DNA from: JAUWCL01 sp964599375
GTDB taxonomy: Bacteria; Krumholzibacteriota; Krumholzibacteriia; Krumholzibacteriales; Krumholzibacteriaceae
NCBI GenBank assembly: GCA_964599375.1
Contig: CAZREW010000003.1
Coordinates: 210,538 to 274,537 of the forward strand
Length of the DNA: 64,000 nucleotides
Direction of reading: 5' to 3'
Shown: piece by piece, positions 58,661 through 64,000 of the stretch
Position numbering within the stretch: the first letter of the stretch is position 1
How the letters are laid out: every line of letters begins with the position of its first letter
Program-made: the position numbers and the translations under genes
The notes under the pieces: model-generated
What the model saw: only the letters and a program-made list of their open reading frames with translations
The model's database searches: none
Told to the model about the DNA's origin: nothing

Positions 58661-61180
58661 ATGGAATCGATCCGTGACATACGCAGGTGGAGACATACTG
58701 TGTTGTTCTGCGCATTTCTCGCGATGCTGCCCGTTTCGACCGCAAGATCCTCAGATGATGACAACTCACGCGATCCGTGGGCCGGCGCGAAGATCCGGTC
58801 TCCCGGGATGACGCCGGTGATAGACGGCGAGTTTGTCCATAACGTCGGTAACCTCCAGATGAACGTCACCAACTGGGGCTTTTTCGGGTCCCTGCCGAAA
58901 AGCCGCTACCCGATGTCCGATGTGCCTTCGGCACAGTATCCGGCAGGCTCAGGGATCGAGTACCTCTACGCGGCAGGTATCTGGGTCGGAGCGGAGAGGA
59001 ACGGCGTTCCTTTCGTGTCCACCGGGTACCCCGAGACGGAGTTCTACCCGTCGCTCGATCCAAAGGACACGATCTACCGGAGCTACGAGGGGGATCCCCG
59101 CGGGGAGAGCTATCCCGGCCCTGCTGATGACGACGGCGACGGCCTCGTCGACGAGGACTGGCTGAACGGACGGGATGACGACGGGGACGGCAGAATAGAT
59201 GAGGATTTCGCCGCTAGAGGAAAGCAGATGTTCTCCTGCTGGTTCAGCGACGACCAACCGCAGGCAAGGACCATATGGCCGGAGCACGAACCGCTCGGAG
59301 TCAGGGTGAGGCAGGAATCGTACCAGTGGGGCGAAGAGGATTTCCAGGATTTCGTAGGAGTCCGGTACTGGATAGACAATATCGGCGACGATTTCCTCAC
59401 CAGCCTGTATATCGGTATATATGCCGATCTTGACGCTGGACCACGGGAATTCGGAAGCTACCATCTCGACGACATGGTAGGGTTCTTCAGCGGAGCCTGG
59501 TGCGTCATGCAGGATGAGGCTGAGGTCCCTGTACATATATCGGTCGCTTACGTCTATGACGCGGACGGCGATAACGGACTTACGCCATCGTATTTCGGAA
59601 TCGCCTTTCTCGGGCATTCGACCGACGCGAACGGTAAGGATGGCCTCCCGTGGTTCCCTTCCAGGATGTTGAACGCCTTCAGGACTTTCAAGGGTCTTGT
59701 CCCGTATGTGGACGGCGGGGACCCGACCAATGATTTCGAAAGATACGATGTGATGGCAACGAGGGCTTTCGATCAGAACACGATATCCACAGCGGACTAC
59801 CGGATCCTTCTAAGCTGCGGACCTTTCTCCTATCTGGCGCCGGGTTCGTCCTTTTTCATCGATTTCGCGTTCGTGGGCGGTTCCTCTCTGGACGATATGC
59901 TCGATCACGCCTCCACAGCCCAGAAGGTCTGGGACGGGATCTGGTATGATCTCGACGGTGACCCACAGACGGGCGTTATCGGCAGGGAATCTCCCGTAGA
60001 AGGCCCCCTCACAGACTATGATCCGGATCCGTGCGATCCCATCATAGAGATGTACGATATCCCGAAGTTCGAGATCATATGGAGCAATCTCGATTGCGGG
60101 GTGGAACGCTGGAAATATAAGGGAGATTCTGACTGTTACAGGAAGATCGATGCCGGCATTGAGTATTACATGACAGGCGTGGGCGGCATGGAGCACCAGC
60201 TCAACTGGAAGACCGGATCGGCGCCTGTCTTGCCGAATATGCGTGTCGTGCCGCGGGATAATGTGGTTGAGGTCTACTGGGACGATTTCTCAGAGATAAT
60301 CCCCGACCCGGTCTCGAGGCTGCTGGATTTCGAGGGATACCAGGTTTGGCGGGCCGAAGGCTGGCACAGGCCCGTCGGCACTACGGAGGATACTGGTCCC
60401 GGCAGGGAACTGTGGTTCTTCCTGGAGCAGAGGGACATCGTAAACGGGGTATCTCCGGACTTGGATTTTCGTGAGACGGAATCAGGAGGAGGATGGGTCT
60501 ACGAGCCACTTGAGGGTCTTCCAGAAAGGGAACAGTACCTCGACTATTACAAGATGTCGCTTATGGAATACCCTCTCGATCCTGTCCCTTGCCCGCCCGG
60601 GCTTTGCGCCGAGGTCTGCGACACCCTGGAAAGTATAGCAAGGTACAGCCTCGGATTCGAGGGAGGAAGGCGGTTCTACAGGTATATCGACAGGGAGGCG
60701 AAGAACGGGCTTCCGTATTTTTACTCAGTCACATCATACGATCATGTTATCCGGAACGGGATCCCCGTGGAAAAGGGCAGGGAGAACGCGCCGATGTCGA
60801 ACTTCAAGTTTGTCAGGGCGAGGTCGGAGGCACAGGAACCGGAAGGATTCAGCCAGAAGGAGATCTTTGTCGTCCCCAATCCCGTCACCGACAAAGCTAT
60901 GGAACCTTGGAGACTCGAGCCGAACAACGACGATCCGACAGGTCTCAGATGCGAGTTCCGCAACCTGCCCGGATGCAGGTCGACTATAAGGATCTATACG
61001 GTTTCGGGAGATCTCGTCGAGGTGATCCGGCACGACGGGAGCGAGGGCGACGGCACCGCTGCCTGGAACCTGATCTCCAGGAACGGTCAGGATATTACCA
61101 GCGGGGTGTATCTTTTCAGCGTGGAGCCGGAGGATGGACGATTCCGGAACACGATCGGGAAATTTGTCGTGATAAGGTGA
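58661..61180 (+). CDS. Large secreted protein with FlgD-like/type-A C-terminal domain
   Basis: The signal peptide (HTVLFCAFLAMLPVSTARS) is followed by about 700 residues of mostly beta-structure with no known catalytic domain. Acidic repeats DDDGDGLVDEDW and DDDGDGRIDEDF (about residues 155-185) look like calcium loops. Near residue 550 an Fn3-like stretch (NVVEVYWDD..GYQVWRAEG) begins, and the last 100 residues form the FlgD-like sorting domain (VVPNPVTD, IRIYTVSGDLVEVI, SGVYLFSVEP, KFVVIR). It is probably exported to the outer surface. The start is uncertain: 58661 has GGAGG only one base upstream, and 58646 is the in-frame alternative. It is co-transcribed with the next gene. Confidence 0.8.
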   Translation: MESIRDIRRWRHTVLFCAFLAMLPVSTARSSDDDNSRDPWAGAKIRSPGMTPVIDGEFVHNVGNLQMNVTNWGFFGSLPKSRYPMSDVPSAQYPAGSGIEYLYAAGIWVGAERNGVPFVSTGYPETEFYPSLDPKDTIYRSYEGDPRGESYPGPADDDGDGLVDEDWLNGRDDDGDGRIDEDFAARGKQMFSCWFSDDQPQARTIWPEHEPLGVRVRQESYQWGEEDFQDFVGVRYWIDNIGDDFLTSLYIGIYADLDAGPREFGSYHLDDMVGFFSGAWCVMQDEAEVPVHISVAYVYDADGDNGLTPSYFGIAFLGHSTDANGKDGLPWFPSRMLNAFRTFKGLVPYVDGGDPTNDFERYDVMATRAFDQNTISTADYRILLSCGPFSYLAPGSSFFIDFAFVGGSSLDDMLDHASTAQKVWDGIWYDLDGDPQTGVIGRESPVEGPLTDYDPDPCDPIIEMYDIPKFEIIWSNLDCGVERWKYKGDSDCYRKIDAGIEYYMTGVGGMEHQLNWKTGSAPVLPNMRVVPRDNVVEVYWDDFSEIIPDPVSRLLDFEGYQVWRAEGWHRPVGTTEDTGPGRELWFFLEQRDIVNGVSPDLDFRETESGGGWVYEPLEGLPEREQYLDYYKMSLMEYPLDPVPCPPGLCAEVCDTLESIARYSLGFEGGRRFYRYIDREAKNGLPYFYSVTSYDHVIRNGIPVEKGRENAPMSNFKFVRARSEAQEPEGFSQKEIFVVPNPVTDKAMEPWRLEPNNDDPTGLRCEFRNLPGCRSTIRIYTVSGDLVEVIRHDGSEGDGTAAWNLISRNGQDITSGVYLFSVEPEDGRFRNTIGKFVVIR

Positions 61181-61185
61181 TCATC

Positions 61186-63444
61186 ATGCTTGATGCCGGG
61201 CACATCCGGGACAGGATCTCGTCACTATGCGCCTTTGCGGCGGCTGCCTGCGCCCTTGTTCTTCTACCGGCTTGTTCGGGGAACGATTTTAATGGGAATG
61301 TCAGGGAGAACGTGCCCCCCGTAATCGAATTGACGAATGGCCCTCTGGAAGGGGATACGATTCTTTACACCGTTCATTTCTTCTGGCTTGGACATGATGA
61401 GGACGGCGAAATAGACCATTACGAATTCTGCATGGCCGAGGGCGATCCGTTCGGGTTCGATCCGGACGACACCACCGGCAGCGAGAACTGGAACAGCACG
61501 GAGCGCGGCGACAGTGTTTTCCTGGTGTCGGCTGATGAGTATGAACGGAACGTCGAAATCAACACGAGCCTTTACGGAAGATTCAAGAAATCTCATACCT
61601 TCTTCATCAGGGCCGTTGACGACAGGGGGGGCGTCTCGGAAACGGCGCATCGCTCCTTCACTGCATTCACACTGGCGCCTCATATCATGATCACGGATCC
61701 ATATTGCGCAAACCCCGCCCTGGGAGTCCAGATGCTCAGCAACATCATACGGTTCAGGTGGGTCGGCAAGGATCCGCTGGATTCGCCATGGAACTACCAG
61801 GAAGTGGATTCGGTAAGGTACATGTGTCTGCCTTACACCACCGGCATGATCAACGATATAAACAAAAATCCCGGGATGTTTGAGCAGGATTGGTCTGACT
61901 GGTACTGGTATTTCGAGCCGGGAGATTCGGGCCGTGAGGCATGGATAGGCGATAATGAGGTCCTGGTCCCGGGCAAGGGATACATATTCGTCGTCCAGGC
62001 GATGGACGAGGCGGGTGCGGTATCAGTCATATTCAACAAGACGACTAACGTTCGGCATTTCATGTCGATGGTGCCGACGGGCCCCGTTTTGAGGATAAGA
62101 GAGCCTTATCTGGGGACATTCTCGTTTCTCGGGACCGAGCTGCGTACGGAGAAGAAGGTCATCCCATCTGGATTCAACGCGAGGTTCAGCTGGACAGGGG
62201 ACGCGAGCAGCTACGGCGCTGTAGTGCGGTCATACAGGTATGGTTGGGACATACAGCGTCTCGATGACCCATCGGAGTGGGAGGTCGAAGCGAGCCCCTA
62301 CATAACGGAAGCGGCATCCAGGGCGTTTTATTCCGGGACGCACACCCTGTACGTCGAGACGGTCGATAACCTGGGATATGTGACACTGGGCATCGTCGAG
62401 CTGACAGTGGTCCCGTTCGATATGACTCGGGACCTCCTGTGGGTGGATGATTTCCCGTCCAGGGATTTCCAGCAGCAGATCTACGCTTTTCCGACCGAGA
62501 CCGAGCATGACGAATTCTGGACGTCGAGGTGCCTAAACGTGATAGATTTCGACCCGCAGCGCGATATATACGATGTGACGGATAACGATTTCTATCTTCC
62601 GTCCATGGAATATTTCTGGAAGTACAAGAATGTGATATGGTCATATTCGACAGCCTCGGACGATATGAGCGGCAGCGTCTGGAACCGTCTTGTCAGGTTC
62701 ACGCCAGAAGGGGCGAATGGTCAGCTGACGCTCAATTTCCTTCCATACTACCTCGATTCGGGGGGCCATCTCTGGACCGTGGGGGAGAGCCAGAGAGCAG
62801 GTGGGCTGGCCGCGTGCATATCAGCAAGGGTCTTTCCCGTCAGCGTCCAGTGTGAGTACTGGGGACCGAGCTCGGGCTGCTCGGATAATACCGGAGTGAA
62901 TTCCATGGCTTACCGGGATTTCTGTGTCTCAGTGATAGACAAGGTCGACGGACTTTTAAGACAGGACCTTGGTACCGACAGGAGAATCGAGTACGACGCG
63001 ATGCGGTGGGCCGTACTCGACGACTCCGATCCGCTCACATCCAGTATGGAAGGATTTCCCCGGCGGCTCGACCTCTGGGATGAAGTGACAAGGACAGGTA
63101 TGTTCTTCGATCCCCAGGTGAGAGGGATGTTCTATGTCGAGGTATATGACTCGAAGTACTACATGGACCGCATAGGGCATCAGTCGCAGCCGTGCTTCCA
63201 TCCGCTTTACAGGGAAGTGGCACTGAACACGCGCTCGGTGGTCCACAACCAGCCGGTCGCCTTCTGGTATTCCAGCTACGCGGACAGGGTCGCCGACAAG
63301 CCCGGATGCGTAGCCGCCCCGAGCGTGCATTTCGGATTCCCGCTCTGGTTCTACGACAGGGTCCAGGTCGATTCCATAGCGACAGCGATATTCAGGACCT
63401 GGCAGGTGCCGGTCACATCAGACATGAGCGGGGCCTCAAGATAA
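61186..63444 (+). CDS. Large surface lipoprotein with Fn3/Ig-like domains, unknown function
   Basis: Lipobox LPAC (LVLLPACSGND) after a short signal predicts a lipid anchor. Residues about 35-400 appear to be several Fn3/Ig-like beta-domains (VIELTNGPLEGD, VHFFWLGHDEDGEIDHYEFC, SHTFFIRAVDDRGGVSETA, GYIFVVQAMDEAGAVS). The C-terminal half (LLWVDDFPSRDF.., YKNVIWSYST, GGHLWTVGES) resembles the ThuA/GATase-like fold of proteins that scan for an open pocket, but no Cys-His pair is certain. The ATG at 61186 has AAGGTG six bases upstream, overlapping the previous stop; a longer in-frame reading inside the previous gene is rejected. It is coupled to the secreted protein upstream. Confidence 0.78.
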   Translation: MLDAGHIRDRISSLCAFAAAACALVLLPACSGNDFNGNVRENVPPVIELTNGPLEGDTILYTVHFFWLGHDEDGEIDHYEFCMAEGDPFGFDPDDTTGSENWNSTERGDSVFLVSADEYERNVEINTSLYGRFKKSHTFFIRAVDDRGGVSETAHRSFTAFTLAPHIMITDPYCANPALGVQMLSNIIRFRWVGKDPLDSPWNYQEVDSVRYMCLPYTTGMINDINKNPGMFEQDWSDWYWYFEPGDSGREAWIGDNEVLVPGKGYIFVVQAMDEAGAVSVIFNKTTNVRHFMSMVPTGPVLRIREPYLGTFSFLGTELRTEKKVIPSGFNARFSWTGDASSYGAVVRSYRYGWDIQRLDDPSEWEVEASPYITEAASRAFYSGTHTLYVETVDNLGYVTLGIVELTVVPFDMTRDLLWVDDFPSRDFQQQIYAFPTETEHDEFWTSRCLNVIDFDPQRDIYDVTDNDFYLPSMEYFWKYKNVIWSYSTASDDMSGSVWNRLVRFTPEGANGQLTLNFLPYYLDSGGHLWTVGESQRAGGLAACISARVFPVSVQCEYWGPSSGCSDNTGVNSMAYRDFCVSVIDKVDGLLRQDLGTDRRIEYDAMRWAVLDDSDPLTSSMEGFPRRLDLWDEVTRTGMFFDPQVRGMFYVEVYDSKYYMDRIGHQSQPCFHPLYREVALNTRSVVHNQPVAFWYSSYADRVADKPGCVAAPSVHFGFPLWFYDRVQVDSIATAIFRTWQVPVTSDMSGASR

Positions 63445-63541
63445 GTATTAATACCCAGTGAGACATTCGAGAGTAGGTAATATTCCGCACGAACCGCGGA
63501 GAGGATCTGTCTCGCGCCATTATCCCAGTCAGTGCAACGCT

Positions 63542-63580
63542 AATCATATCATAGAGTTATAACAGTATATATATCCCGGA
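63542..63580. other. AT-rich stretch that may hold a promoter
   Basis: In a GC-rich window the segment 63542-63575 is strikingly AT-rich, with TATAAC and TATATAT. It lies about 100 bases before the last gene and probably contains its promoter, but no clear -35/-10 pair can be fixed. The rest of the 230-base gap (63445-63674) shows nothing else. Confidence 0.3.
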
Positions 63581-63674
63581 CTTACCCTGGGCATGAATCG
63601 TTCATAACGTCTTTCGGGCGAATGCATCCAGAGACAGGGCAACGGGAAAACAATATCGATCCAGGGGATATGAT

Positions 63675-64000
63675 ATGAAGCGGATCTGCTATTACGTCTG
63701 TATTTGGATATTTCTGTTCACCGGCTCCGCCTCGGCGGATATCTGGTACGTGAAGCCCGACAGCACGGGGAGGGCGATCAACATACAGGCCGGGATAGAT
63801 TCCTGCGCGCACGGGGACACCGTCCTCGTCGCGCCGGGAATATACAGGGGAACCGGCAACCGCGATCTCGACTTCAGGGGAAAGCCGATACTTGTCATCT
63901 CGGAGATGAGGTTCGATCCGTCTGTCACCGATTCGACGATAATAGACTGTCAGGGGACATACGAAGATCTTCACGGCGGATTTTATTTTCATTCCGGGGA
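63675..64000 (+). CDS. Exported right-handed beta-helix-like protein (partial, cut by window end)
   Basis: The reading frame stays open to the last base. It encodes a signal peptide (MKRICYYVCIWIFLFTGSASA) and then DIWYVKPDSTGRAINIQAGI, DSCAHGDTVLVAPGIYRG and IIDCQGTY. This is the usual opening of secreted parallel beta-helix proteins (DUF1565/pectate-lyase-like), in which AINIQAGIDSCAHGDTV leads into stacked coils. Only 108 residues are visible, so the function and any C-terminal sorting domain are unknown. GGGG about nine bases upstream may serve as ribosome site; an ATG at 63670 is closed at once by a stop. Confidence 0.8.
   Translation, partial: MKRICYYVCIWIFLFTGSASADIWYVKPDSTGRAINIQAGIDSCAHGDTVLVAPGIYRGTGNRDLDFRGKPILVISEMRFDPSVTDSTIIDCQGTYEDLHGGFYFHSG

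Noticed and set aside
60589..61185. Long in-frame extension upstream of the surface lipoprotein gene
   Set aside because: It lies inside the preceding FlgD-tailed gene in another frame and has no ribosome site. The ATG at 61186 gives a lipobox signal peptide and has AAGGTG upstream.

Overview
The window is a GC-rich bacterial chromosome segment packed with genes: 46 protein genes called complete, one cut by the right edge, one that may continue past the left edge, and two tRNA genes. No gene-free stretch exceeds about 230 bases. I see no phage, insertion sequence, rRNA or CRISPR array. The outer-membrane biogenesis genes show a Gram-negative (diderm) envelope. Secreted proteins ending in FlgD/type-A-like sorting domains, an M6 protease, many lipoproteins, a complete GatCAB and heavy use of AGG/AGA and ATA codons recall uncultured FCB-related lineages such as Krumholzibacteriota, Eisenbacteria or Latescibacterota. 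That placement is inference; no 16S gene is present.

Region 1 (1-9.2 kb) is an outer-membrane assembly cluster: a three-POTRA Omp85 protein (TamA-like), a TamB-like bridge protein, and a fusion of a zinc peptidase, a TolB-like propeller and a second Omp85 barrel. Region 2 (9.2-16.7 kb) holds a PcrA/UvrD helicase, a NYN-LOTUS RNase-like protein, a lipoprotein with 14 propeller repeats, and a LemA/DUF2207 pair. Region 3 (16.8-20.1 kb) is the gatCAB operon. Region 4 (20-26.8 kb) holds an ECF sigma factor with its zinc anti-sigma factor opposite a small membrane protein, a WD40 lipoprotein, two secreted proteins and a soluble orphan histidine kinase.

Region 5 (26.9-36.4 kb) is a B12-dependent acyl-CoA module. 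On the plus strand lie cobalamin adenosyltransferase, MeaB chaperone, an isobutyryl-CoA-mutase-like large subunit, a B12-binding small subunit, thiolase and 3-hydroxyacyl-CoA dehydrogenase. On the minus strand lie a carboxyltransferase, a methylmalonyl-CoA-mutase-like large subunit and methylmalonyl-CoA epimerase. The two operons converge on one hairpin terminator. The two mutases carry different substrate-selecting residues (F80/Q198 against Y86/R204), and only one B12 subunit is present.

Region 6 (36.5-47.4 kb) has a lipoprotein, an M6 metalloprotease, a small barrel protein, a DtxR-FeoA regulator with FeoB, a large periplasmic protein with a glycogen-binding-like C-terminus, and a crotonase. 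Region 7 (47.5-57.2 kb) is housekeeping: tRNA-Leu, tig-clpP-clpX-lon-engB, a class V aminotransferase, a CxxCH mini-protein, purA and tRNA-Lys. Region 8 (57.2-64 kb) holds a GT39-like glycosyltransferase and three exported proteins, the last cut off at the window end.

Promoters of the sigma-70 type (TTGACA/TATAAT, 16-18 base spacer, often with an extended TGC) are readable before many transcription units and are listed. Two intrinsic terminators with T-runs and one shared terminator between convergent operons are also listed.
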